Positions 24,411 through 35,688 of a DNA stretch of 62,000 nucleotides are shown piece by piece. Where the stretch lies: the NCBI GenBank assembly GCA_012295275.1, contig CM022665.1:34553522-34615521 (forward strand). Reading direction: 5' to 3'. The stretch comes from Chrysomallon squamiferum. Taxonomy: Eukaryota > Mollusca > Gastropoda > Neomphalida > Peltospiridae. The stretch's first letter is position 1. Every line of letters begins with the position of its first letter. Both the position numbers and the translations under genes were made by a program. The notes beneath the pieces are model-generated. The model ran no database searches. It was not told the origin of the DNA and worked only from the letters and a program-made list of their open reading frames with translations.

Positions 24411-26002
24411 TTCAAAGGAAGGGCCTTTCAATGCGTTGGCAACAGAAGTACTAATCTTCATTATTTTCCATGTGCTTGGGATGACCATCATCATTATAAT
24501 ACTGCTAGCAAAGGTAAAAATAAAATAAAATAAAATTAAATTAAATTAAAATAATGCATGTAGAAAAAACAAAATAACATGCACAATTCTATGTTCTGTA
24601 TTTCACTTATTTAAAAATTATATTCTTATTATTATTTTTAATTTTAATTTTTTTTTACCTCTGAGCTGTTTTGCACTGTGACAAGTATAGAACAATTTCT
24701 TCCTATTTTTTTTTCCCCCCCCAATCTTTAACTTGTTTTTAACAGTGTCCAGACGAAGAAGATTCTGGTTGGTTTAAGAAAAAAAGAGATTCAGATTCAA
24801 AACCTGGGGAAAAAGAGAAAGATTCGATTATGCCAGCAAAAAAGAAGTCTTTGGTGAGATCTGGAAGACAGTAACAGTTGGATTTTTATTTGGAAATTTT
24901 ATCACTGAGTTTGTTTAACTGTTTTGTTTTTTCATGGACTTGTTGAAACATTGTATGCTGGCACGTTAAATGTTCTAATTTTGAAACAAAATAATCACTG
25001 TATAAAACGGTTGTTGTGTGTTTTTTCCAAAATTTTTGTTTACTTTATTGCATGTTTATATATATATTATTAAACTTTATTGCATGTTATTTTAAGTGTT
25101 GTTTTTTTTCTCTCAAAAAAAATAAATAAATAATTGATAACTATTTAATTATCATGCTTTACTAAACAAAGAATTTATCGTGTGGTATGTTTTATGCATG
25201 TTGAAAAATTATGACTATTATCTGGCTCATTATATATGTATTAGTATCAAAACAAATTTCTTTGTTGCAAAATTTACTAAAGATGATATTTATGATATAT
25301 GGTATGTGCTGTATTCTTACAAAATGATTATTGTGTGGCATATTTGTGTGTGTGTTTTAAAACACTATTTGCTGTATCTCATATATGTATACATGCATGC
25401 ATGTGTGTGTTTCAAAACACTGATTACTGTATATCATGTGTATATATGTTTCAAAACACTGATTAATGTACAGATGTTCATACATATTTTAAAACATTGT
25501 TTACTGTGTAGCATGTTTTTGTCTGTTTTAAAAAACTGATTTATTTATTTTTATTTTTGAGACAAAAGATACTGTATCAATAAGAGAGACATTAAAAAGA
25601 AATATGTTTGATAATTTTATATCCAGAACATTGGCATATTATTTACTAATGGTTTTTCATGTACATCATTTATATATATGATACATCATTTATAGGTATG
25701 ATATATCATTTATATGGTATGATACATTATTTATATATATGATACATCATTTATGTATATTATACAATAATTATATACATTGTACATAATATACAACATT
25801 AATATGTATTGTACATCAGTAATTAACTGAAGGTAAGTGAATGTAATGTTAAATTGGTATGGCATCAATGTAGGAAAATAAAATATCTGTTTTTATTTAT
25901 TTTTTGTTGTGTTGTGTTGTGTTGTATTTTTTTTATTTTTTATTATTAAATGTTGGTCAGTTTCTGTCTGTCATTGTTATAATAATTCCATACATTAACA
26001 TG

Positions 26003-26039
<37 letters not shown>

Positions 26040-26734
26040 AGAAAAAGAGCAATATACATACATACATACCTCAACATTAAAAATATTAATAAATTTTAAG
26101 AAAAATCAACAAAACAATCTTAATACACTTGTTACTATGGATGCAGGTATATATCCATCTGAAAGTTTTGAAGAGGTCAGGACCTTCTCTTTCAAAGTGC
26201 CTTACTATAAATTTTAAGAGCAAGAAACATCTGTTTGTTCTGAAATTCATATATACTGACAACTACTTTTGTGGCCACCTTTGCATGACAGCCACCTGCC
26301 TATTATGGCCACCTAAAGATTTCCTCTCAGTGCATTTTATTACAGATTTTAACTGCCACATTTTCCTTGTCTGTTGACTGGTTTATAAATATTCATCAAA
26401 AGTCTTTTAAAAAACCCACAAGAACCCATTATTAAAAAACCTCCATTACTGTCATCCATCCATGTCTCTGTTTGTGTTTGTGTTTGACAAATAAATAAAA
26501 TAAACATACCTGGATCCACTATAATATTGTAATATAATAAGTGCTTAATAGGATTGGACTGACAATTTAAAGTAGTAATCTTTAATTTTTTTCAAAGATT
26601 CACCAATGGTTTTTCACAGAAAAAAAAGAAAAAAAAAAAGAAATATTTTTATTTTTAATCTGTATATTTTAAAAGTTTATGTAAATTAAGGTTTAAGGTC
26701 TAATAAAAAAGAAAACAAGGTGAGCTCTTTATAT

Positions 26735-26768
<34 letters not shown>

Positions 26769-29700
26769 TAAAGGTGTGTGTGTGTGTGAAATAAAGGTGT
26801 GTATTCACATACACAAACAGACACATATCTGTTTTGAAGGAATTAAAAATAAATGCCATTCTCTTACTATTTAAAAAATATTTTTATGCTTTTAGTAAAG
26901 AATTTGATCAAAGTATATGATTTTTGAGTATTTTGTTAAACAAAATGATATGTATTGTAGGAAATTGCTTTTTTGAAGAAAAAAATGTCAAGTATCAAAA
27001 TGTTAACTGAAATCAGTTTGAAGTTTTGCCATTTTTAAAAATTAAATGATAAATTTAAAAAATGAATTTTGTATATGGACAATGAAAGTTTAAATGTGAA
27101 GTAAAAAATCTTAAATGAGCCTTTACACATGATATAAACAAAAATGAAAAGGTTCACTCATTTATTTTGCATTTGTTTTGTTTATTTTGATTTGTTTGTT
27201 GTTTTTGTTTCTGCACCATACATTAACTGAATTTATTGTGCATTATATAGTGGGTTAAATTTTTGTTCTGAATGGTTAGTCTCTGAATGAAAATTAGCAT
27301 TTTTCTTCTATTTTAATATTGAGGGCACTGCTTTAAGGTGAAGATATTTGAAATTATCTTAGAAAAGTATTATATTTTACTTTATGTAGGTAATAATCAT
27401 ATTAGCAAGAACAACTGAAATTAATTTTTAAAGTTTATGCACTTAGGTAAATCTGTTAAATAGGTTTAATTCATTATTTACAAAATAGGTTGTTTTTCAC
27501 GATTCAGTGCAGGATTATAATAAATAATTATTTTTAAGTTTTACTTGCAGTTATTGTTAAGTATCTTTTAATGTTAGCCGTACTACTAAATCATGGGATG
27601 AAATTATCTATGTCTTTAAAAAAAATATATCTTTTGGTTTGCTTTTTACTTTTTTAGGAACCTGAAGAATCTGAAGAAGAAGAAGAAGAAGATGAACCTG
27701 AACCTGAAGTAGGACATCTCCGATCAAGTCATCTCCCACATGCACCATATGGATATGAAACAGCATATGTTCCAACACAGATTCCAGCACATCCAGGTTA
27801 TGTGGTGTATGAACCACCTCAGGAAATAGGAAGCATGGGATCAGAAGGATTGACACCTCATCAAAGTCATCCAAGTAGTATGTCATCAGATGACAGAGCC
27901 TCCTACTACCTGAGAAGACTCAGAGATGATATGCAAAACAGAAAACCACGTGGGGATCGTTCCCGAAACTATCCTTCTGGCATCACTTCACATATTCAGT
28001 CCCTACGCCAGATGGAGGCAGAGGAACAGCAGAATAAAAAACACAAGCAGGATGCTGTTACTCAGCATGTGCTTGTACCTGATCTTGAGTTACGAGACAT
28101 GAAATCTGCTAGAATCATACAAGAATCAAAGAAAGAAATGCAAGGCAAAAAGGATAGTTTGTTACAAGAAGTTGCTGCCGAAAAAGGCAAAATAAGAAGA
28201 TATCTGTTAAAGCATGGAATTAGTTTGTATAGCAAGAAACATGAACAAAAGCCTGATAGTAAAGTAGAGGAGAGCAAATCAGAGACAACAGTTCTGAAAA
28301 AGGAATCACAAGATAAGAAAGCGGACAAGCTTCAACATGTTTATAGTGCCAGTGCACATGACAGAATATCTGTACTTAAATCAGAAAAACATCAACGAGA
28401 TATGAATAAGTTAAAATTTGCTAAGACAACCCTCTCTCCACAGGGTCGAATCACAGAGCTGCTGAGTAGGGCAGGTAGAATGAGGCTCCAGATGGGAGTT
28501 CTGCAGAAGCAGCAGGACAAGGAAGAGAAGACTGAGCAAACTACTGACAAAATGCAAACTAAAGCACCAGAGACCACAGAAACAGAGCTTCAAGCTGAAA
28601 CACCTGATGATAATGATTCTGACAGAGTAAGACCTGATGAGAGCCATGAAAGAAGTGACATTATTGAATCAAAGTCAGAAAAGAAAGCTGATGAAGATAA
28701 GCATACAGTCAGAAGTACACTACAGACTTCAGACAGGAGTGAATCTGAATTACTAATGCAAGTTAAGGTGCCCAGTTATGTGCAGGATGCTGAAACACCT
28801 AATGCTACCTCAATCAGGAGTCATCAGCACACTGACATTGAAGTGTCTGATGAGACACCAGAGAGACATTCATTAGAAGATAACAAATCTGAGAGCAGGG
28901 AAACTAGTGAAAAATCAAATATCAGAGACTCACAGTCTAGAATACCAGAATGGTTTAACCCATTGTCTGACTCAGAAAGACCCAATTTGAAAGACAGAAG
29001 ACAACCAAAATATTTTCTTAATTCCAGTACAGAACAAGAAGATGAAGTATCAGAATCTGAAAAAAATGAGATATCATCTACAAGCAGATCACATTCAAGG
29101 ACTCCAGAATGGTTTAAGCCTTTGTGTGATTCAGAAAGACCTGGACTGAATATAAGAAAATATCATAAATTGCTTGAGAGTTCTAGTCCTGAAAATAAAA
29201 GATCAGAAAAGCATGACCATACATTTTATGAAAGAAAAAGAGAAAGTTATTTGCAACAACTTGATAAGAAACAGAGGTACCGACGTATGAAAATACGAGA
29301 ACAAAAATCATTTGTCAGGATGTCAGATGTAAAATCCCATAGACATCAAGATTCTGCTGAGCAACAGCAAGATAGGAAATCAGAGATGGTTCAGCAAACA
29401 TCAGAAATCAAGTTGGAAGATGTAAAGGGAGACAGATATCAACATCATTCTGATGCTGAACAGCAAGACATTAAGATAGACACTCAAGAACAAAGATTCA
29501 GAATTAAAATATACTCAGAGCCAGAATCTCTTGTTAAGCTAAACAATAGCACATCAGAGAGGCAGCCAGAATATAGAAAAGAGCCAGATAGTATCCAGCA
29601 AGCAGACAGAGATAAACTGGAAGAAAGGAAATTATACAGAGATAAATCTGAAGAAAGGAAATTACACAGAGATAAATCTGAAGAAAGGAAATTACACAGA

Positions 29701-32700
29701 GATAAATTGGAAGAAAAGAAATCACCCAGAGATAAATTGGAAGAAAAGAAATCACACAGAGACAAATTGGAAGAAAGGAAATCACACAGAGATAAACTGG
29801 AAGAAAAGAAATCACCCAGAGATAAATTGGAAGAAACAAAATCACACAGAGACAAATTGGAAGAAAGGAAATCACACAGAGATAAATTGGAAGAAACAAA
29901 ATCGCACAGAGACAAATTGGAAGAAAGGAAATCACCCAGAGATAAATTGGAAGAAACAAAATCACACAGAGACAAATTGGAAGAAAGGAAATCACACAGA
30001 GATAAATCAGAAGAAAGGAAATCATTCTGTGTTAGATCAGAAGAAAGAATGTCAGACAGTGTCAGACCTGAAGAAAGGATGTCAGACAATGTCAAATCAG
30101 AGGAAAGGATGTCAGACAGTGTCAAATCAGAAGAAAGGATATCTGAGAGTGTCAGATCAGAGGAAAGGATGTCAGTCAGTCCTAAACCAGAGGAAAGGAT
30201 CTCAGAGAGTGTGAGATCAGAGGAAAGGGTGTCAGAGAGTTCTGTGTCAGAGGAAAGGATGTCAGAAAGTGTCAGATCCGAGGAAAGGAAACCAGAACAA
30301 CATGTGAAGGTATCTGAAAGAGAAGTAGAGAGTGAGCAGTTTGAGCAAATGTCAGGTATTGAAATAAGTGCATCTGGTCAACAAACACCAGAGCCATCTA
30401 CTGTGGCTGCTACTTCTGACATGAAATCACATGGTGAACCAAGTGTGCAGCAACCATCAAAATACTGGGAGGCAGATAGTGTTCACTTACAAGGTAGAAT
30501 TGCAGAAACTTACCAAGATATTCAGTTGCAGTTTAAGAGACTGGACAGGTACATGCGTAAATCATCTATAGAACAAACAGAAGATAAGATGTCAAAATTT
30601 TGGGTGAGTTACTCTAATGTTTTGTAAATACTTATCAAGAAAGATAATAACCCTCTTGTTATTCTATAATAATTTATTAAAAAATAATTCGAAAGTAAAT
30701 GTTTAATTTAGAAAAACTATATTAATTAGAAATAATAAATTCATTTTTGATTTATGTTTTCACATAATAAGATAAAAACTTAAAATTGTTGTTGCCTCCA
30801 TAAATATTAGCAACTTCTTACAATAAGAAAAAAATTTCACTTTTGGGTGTGTTTGGCATTATCCTATTCTTACAGAAAGCTCGAGGGGAGGAAATACGTG
30901 CCTACACAGCAAGTATATTGCCTCTGTCTAGTCCATCAATCAGATCCTCAGAATCTGAAGTTGTTCAGAACGAACTAGTACATCATCATGAACATCACAG
31001 AAGAAGGGAAAGGAGGGAACACAGAGAAAGTAAAGAGACACATGTAAGTGATTAGATTCACCTTTTTTTTAGAAGTGAGTGACTTTGTATATATTTTATA
31101 AAAATTTTGATTTTGTAATTTGTAATTTGAAAAAGAAAAGAAAATTATTTTAATTTGTGTGTGTATGTGTGTGTTCTGTGTGTGTTTTTTTTTTTTTTTT
31201 TTTTTGCTTTTATTGTTTTATGGTGTTTCAATCATATTTTGTTATCAGCACTGAATTATAGCATATAAAAAAGAAATATGTATATGTACATACATATTTT
31301 TTTTCCCATTTTCTTTATACATTTAAAAATAATACAAATAATACAAATTATTAAAAATTAAATAAATATTCTATATCATTCAATCTTTGTAATGAATAGC
31401 AGTCTGAACACAGAAAGGGAGAGAGGAAACATATATCACATAGTGAGAGGTTGAGGAAGATTCTGGAAGTACCAGTTGTTAGACTGAGAGACAGAAAACC
31501 TGTCACAGAAATTTTGACAGTGGAGGTTGATGATGTTAGTGCTCAATATTCTTTGTAATGGTTCTGTGTAATCCCATCTCCATATGTCAGCTGAGAAATA
31601 AATTAAAATATTTAAAAAAAGAAACATTTAAAAAAAAAAAAAGGAAAAAAAATAGACTGATGTGTAAAATTGTGTAAAATATGAGTTATATAAATATTTC
31701 TTTAAATTTAGAAACAATAATACACATATATCCATCAATCCATCCATCCACTTATGTATATGTGTCAGTATTATTTCTTCTATCTATATGCTTGACAGTA
31801 GACACCTCATACATATCCATATATGCATTTAATCATAGCAAACATGAACATTGTTTGGGGTTTTTTTTGGTTTGTTTGTTTGGTTTTCAGTATGTTTTAT
31901 ATTTATTTTTATTATTATTATTATTTTAACAGAATGAATTGCAAAAGCAAAGACAGATGATGGAACATCAGAGAAAGATCAGCAGTCTACCAAAGGAGAA
32001 TGAAAGCAGTGACTTCAGCTCACATAAAGAAACATCAAGAGTTACTTGTGAAATCATAACTGAAGTAAGTTTGAATAATAGTAATATCTAGATAACATTT
32101 TGTTTTGGAAACATGCTGTGATTCAGTGGTAGAGTTTATGTAGAACAAAAACTGAGAGTTTGATATCTGTCATAAAGTTTTAAAGTACAATATTAGAATG
32201 TTGTTCATGTGTTGCTGATCATAGGATTGACAGTGTTGGCCATAGTTATCACTGGTCTTAGGATTGCCAAAGTTTACCATCTGTGTCATTGGTCACAAGA
32301 TTCTCAATGTTACTATTGGGCTATTTCCAGTTCTAGCCAGTGCTTTATGACTGACTTATGAAAGGCTCTGATAGACCCTCTCCTGTCAAATATCATTTGC
32401 TGTTAATGAAAAATCAGGGTTTTTTCTTACCATTTGAATGTTTCATATTCATACATGTGATACTATATAACAGTAGATTAGAAATGCTTTCTTAACTAAA
32501 ACTTTTTTTTCTAAGTCTTCATTTCTTTCATTTTTGTGAAAAGGATTTTTTTTAGTCTTCTTTTTAATAACATTTTGGGGTATAAAATCTACTAATAATA
32601 TTCTTTAAGAAGAATATAATGAAAAAAATAATAGAAAAATTTCAGTCACATAAAAATTATTATGCAGAAAAGTACTAGTAATGACAAAAAATAAAAAAAT

Positions 32701-33907
32701 AAAATATCAAAAAACATGTTTGACATATGCCTCTTTGAAGCCTGTATTAAACTTGTCTTTATGTCAGGTTGTTTTGTTGTTTTTTTAGTTTTAGTTTTTG
32801 GGACAGTCTTTTTCTCAGGGTTGTGCATTTTTCATTATTGCTCAGTATTAACAATTCAAGCTAATACAGTGAGGTTCATTTCAATACAGTTAAGTGCAGC
32901 TTAAAAATAATATAAATTACTAGTTGTTTAGCAGTATTTTGACTCCTCAAACTGTTTGTTATGTCTGAAAAGCATTGAAAAGAGCTTTTAGTTTGTTGTG
33001 GATTTTTAAAAATTATATACCAATATATTTAATTGAATGTATGTAGTATATATATATATGTATATATATATACATATTTTATAGAATATTTTTCTTTTAG
33101 GTTAAGCGATAAATAATCTGTAATAGTTTGTAAATAGGTGAAGGATGGGAAAGTTTATTTCATTATTTTCAGAGGAAACAAATTAGAAAACTTTATCATG
33201 TGAGAAAATAGTCATTATCAAAGGAATTTCATCCTCTAAAAATAATTAAAAATATGTGTGTGTTTGTGTGTGTTTTATTAGGTATGTATGTATGTATGTA
33301 TGCATGCATGCATGCTTGCATGCGTATGTCTGCATGTTTGTGTGTGTGTGTACATACATAAAATAATTCATTGTATGATATGTTTGATACTTAAATAAAT
33401 ATGAAACTGTTTAATAAATATTTGCTTTCATTTTTTCAGGACAGTATTGAAGTTAAAGCAAGTGGAAGTGGTACACATAAAAAGATATTAAGAAGTCACA
33501 GAGAAGTGAGCAGTTTGATTGTGAAATACTGAAACTATTTCTCTTCTAGCTAATTTTTGTCTTTTTCCAATCTATGAAGATCACTTGCAGTATCATCTTA
33601 CATGTGTTATTTTCCATTCTAGCATTTGATAATGAAATAGTTCACAGCAGTTTGCTAAGTCCAGTAAATCTGATCCCAAATGTTTTTTTTTTAATCACTT
33701 ATTATTAAATTAAAAATCAGTAATAACATTCTCAAGAGAACTGTATCTGGCTACAGTTTGCTATGACAAGCACATTTTAAAAAAATCCTAATTTAAATGC
33801 AAATAGTTTCTTGATCTTAGATGGGTTTTTTTTCTCTCTCAAGGTCTGTTGTCTACATTTTAATGTTTTGGAAGTATTATTGTTATTATTATTATTATTA
33901 TTATTGT

Positions 33908-33941
<34 letters not shown>

Positions 33942-35346
33942 CTCCCTTGTATGGCTAAAGTTACTTTGTTATAATTTGATAAGTATGAGATAAAAAAATG
34001 AATAATAATACATATGTTCTCTTCATTCAAATATATTATTATTAATGATCTTTTATTGTGTTATAAGCAGTGATCTGTAGTAGTTCTTTTGTACAATTTT
34101 TATTCATAATATTACTTTTTTACTTTTTATTTTTAATACAGGAGCCAAAATCAGATAAACCTCCAAAAGCAAAGAAAAGAGTTTCATTCTCTGATGAGTC
34201 TATATCACTGGTGGAAAAAAGGAGAAAAGCCAGAGAAAGAGCCAGAACACAGCAATATTACCAGACTGCATGGGTGAATGATGAAGTGAGTAACTTACAC
34301 TGATTTTAATTGTTGTTTTCTTTTTTTATAACTGAAAAACAGAGGTTGTATTTTGATTTCGATATAGCCTAAGTGTGCTTTTCAAACCAATATTTTAAAA
34401 ATAGTTTTTCAAGCTTTTAATTGTGTGATTTTCAAAGCCTATTTTATGACCTACATGTACGTGAAAATTATAATTTTATTTCTGTATCTATTTGTTTATG
34501 TATTTATTTTATTTTTTTTATTTTTTTATTTATCTTAATATTATATAATAAATAATTGGACAAAGCTTTATCTGCTTTTTTGGGGTACTTTTAAATTAAA
34601 AACTAGAAGTGGTGTTAATGATCTGTGTAATAATTAAGAAAATCAATGCTTTATCTGTTTATTGAGTTATTCTTGTAAAATATACACGTCAGTTAAATGA
34701 TATTACTTGTTCTCTTTCTTAGAGCTTTAGCCAAAATCTCAAATTGTAAATCAGTTGGGCATATTTTCATATTCACTAACATTTTGTTGAATATTTTGGA
34801 ATTGCAGTTTTCACAAGCAAATAAAATAGACATTCCCTGATGTAATTATGTAGATTTATACATACATGGTGATTACCTAGTATTTTATAATGAAACAGTT
34901 AGTATTGTTGTTTCTTTGGCACACTAGTACTGTACAGAGTATGCTCCAGTATGTGTATATTCTAATTTATATAGGGTTTCACTATCGGATCCACCTATAT
35001 AAATCAAAGAGCATCTGTATATTTGAGAAAATCAGCACCTTTAAATATTTGTGGCTGGTTGTTAGAGGTAATGATGTTATCATTGCACATACAGCAATGT
35101 GCTCATAATACAGTGTAAAATGCTTTATCAGAATATAATTGTATTCTATGCAACAAATTGACAAACTGATATTGGAAAAGCTATTTTGTATTTCTTCTAA
35201 CGGATGTAAATTGCTTAATGTATTAACTCTGTATATTATGTAAAATGAGCTAATGTTTTATGGTTATTTTACAGGACATTGAACAAACAGATGATCATAA
35301 AGAAGCACGTCCAAAACATCATGGAAAGAAATCAGTAAGAAAATGT

Positions 35347-35378
<32 letters not shown>

Positions 35379-35688
35379 AAGTGAGAGAGAGATTAATTTT
35401 GTTTTAAATTTTTTTTTTTTTTCAGAAACATATTACACCATTATATATATATTCATTTTTGGAATTTCTTTTTTAAATTCAAATAAATGTTAATGCTTCA
35501 ATAATTACAATTTCTGGCATATATAAATTGTGAAGTAAACAGAAGTAGTAAACAGTATATTATATGACAATAGTTTCAAATAAATACTTAGAAATGCAAA
35601 AACAAAAAATCACATGCATTAATAATTATTTTTTTCTCTACAGATTCTTCGTAAATTTGGTGGGTCAAAGAGGCATAAAGAGAGATAG
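23703..35688 (+). CDS. KCNE-like single-pass membrane protein with giant repeat-bearing tail (paralog 2)
   Basis: Coding exons: 23703-23738, 24418-24513, 24746-24853, 27658-30603, 30876-31043, 31933-32064, 33440-33505, 34142-34285, 35275-35334, 35644-35688 (TAG); all junctions are phase 0, giving 1266 residues. An exon at 31400 may be alternative. A 12-residue start (MSEEEVLDQPVC) leads into a 32-codon exon coding one hydrophobic segment, EVLIFIIFHVLGMTIIIIIL, ending LLAK. That exon has the same length and phase as the membrane exon of the gene at 12331, which argues for common origin although the helix sequence is less KCNE-like. Then come a Lys/Asp-rich linker, an acidic EPEESEEEEE stretch, a long disordered Lys/Glu/Ser/Arg-rich tail with PEWF..L.DSERP motifs (residues ~510 and ~563), 23 decapeptide repeats (~732-961), a His/Arg-rich block and KKRVSFSDE (~1195). 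No N-glycosylation sequon is seen before the helix. Possible role: channel-associated scaffold that recruits phosphatase 1; this is inference. Confidence 0.75.
24418..24513 (+). other. Membrane-spanning exon, same size and phase as 12882-12977
   Basis: Both exons are 96 nt (32 codons), start and stop at phase 0, and code for a single hydrophobic helix placed in the last 22 codons. This shared architecture is the main evidence that the two large membrane genes are paralogs. Confidence 0.7.
25354..25545 (+). repeat. Degenerate minisatellite, unit about 36-55 bp
   Basis: Five units each open with TTT(C/T)AAAACACTG-like sequence, near 25354, 25409, 25449, 25488 and 25524; most continue into a TACTGTATATCATGTG-like stretch. 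Confidence 0.6.
25665..25770 (+). repeat. Tandem repeat of TATGATACATCATTTATA type
   Basis: At least four imperfect copies of an 18-25 bp unit, differing mainly in the length of the AT linker. Confidence 0.6.
29611..30300 (+). repeat. In-frame 30-bp (decapeptide) tandem repeat, 23 units
   Basis: Units of exactly 30 nt run without a frame break. The first 14 (29611-30030) code variants of DKLEERKSHR; the next nine (30031-30300) code variants of VRSEERMSES. The shared core is (K/R)(S/L)EE(R/K). Within the first block, alternating higher-order pairs (ERKSHR / ETKSHR / EKKSPR) show recent unequal exchange. Confidence 0.95.
31400..31558 (+). other. Possible alternative terminal exon of the second KCNE-like gene
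   Basis: After an acceptor at 31397-31399 (or CAG at 31400-31402), an in-frame coding stretch begins QSEHRKGERKHISHSERLR and ends at TAA 31556-31558, giving a 1170-residue isoform. A weaker internal donor, GAA|GTACCA at 31468, would let it be an in-frame cassette of 69 nt instead. The preceding exon can also splice straight to 31933. Confidence 0.55.
32112..32180 (+). mobile_element. tRNA-derived SINE fragment
   Basis: A box-A-like GATTCAGTGGTAGAG is followed after about 25 bp by a box-B-like GAGTTTGATATC, as in tRNA-derived SINE heads. It is in an intron of the second KCNE-like gene. Confidence 0.45.
32217..32313 (+). repeat. 37-bp tandem repeat, nearly three units
   Basis: Units start at 32217, 32254 and 32291, each with G(G/A)TC..A.GATT..CA..GTT. 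It directly follows the SINE-like fragment and may be its tail. Confidence 0.7.
32314..35274. other. 3' introns of the second KCNE-like gene (exons at 33440 and 34142 excepted)
   Basis: AT-rich introns with GTAT/GCAT runs (33285-33330), an ATT run leading into a long poly-T (33876-33938) and a TTTA run (34495-34530). No extra exon fitting the frame was found. Confidence 0.55.
34142..34285 (+). other. Exon with PP1-type RVxF docking motif
   Basis: The exon codes EPKSDKPPKAKKRVSFSDES. The core KRVSF, with basic residues before it and an acidic run after it, matches the protein phosphatase 1 docking consensus [R/K]-x(0,1)-[V/I]-x-[F/W]. The Ser inside RVSF is also a basophilic kinase site. Confidence 0.55.

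Larger units (their letters stand above)
24854..27657. other. Intron 3 of the second KCNE-like gene
   Basis: The largest intron here. Reading through the donor gives Val-Arg-Ser-Gly-Arg-Gln then TAA (24872-24874). It contains a degenerate minisatellite (25354-25545), a TATGATACATCATTTATA tandem tract (about 25665-25770), CA and GT runs (26006-26037, 26739-26765), and AT-rich filler. A weak open frame at 26129-26377 has no recognisable domain. Confidence 0.6.

Noticed and set aside
29484-30125. 213-codon minus-strand frame with FLSSNLSLCD repeats
   Set aside because: Antisense shadow of the 30-bp repeat in the second KCNE-like gene; no independent support.
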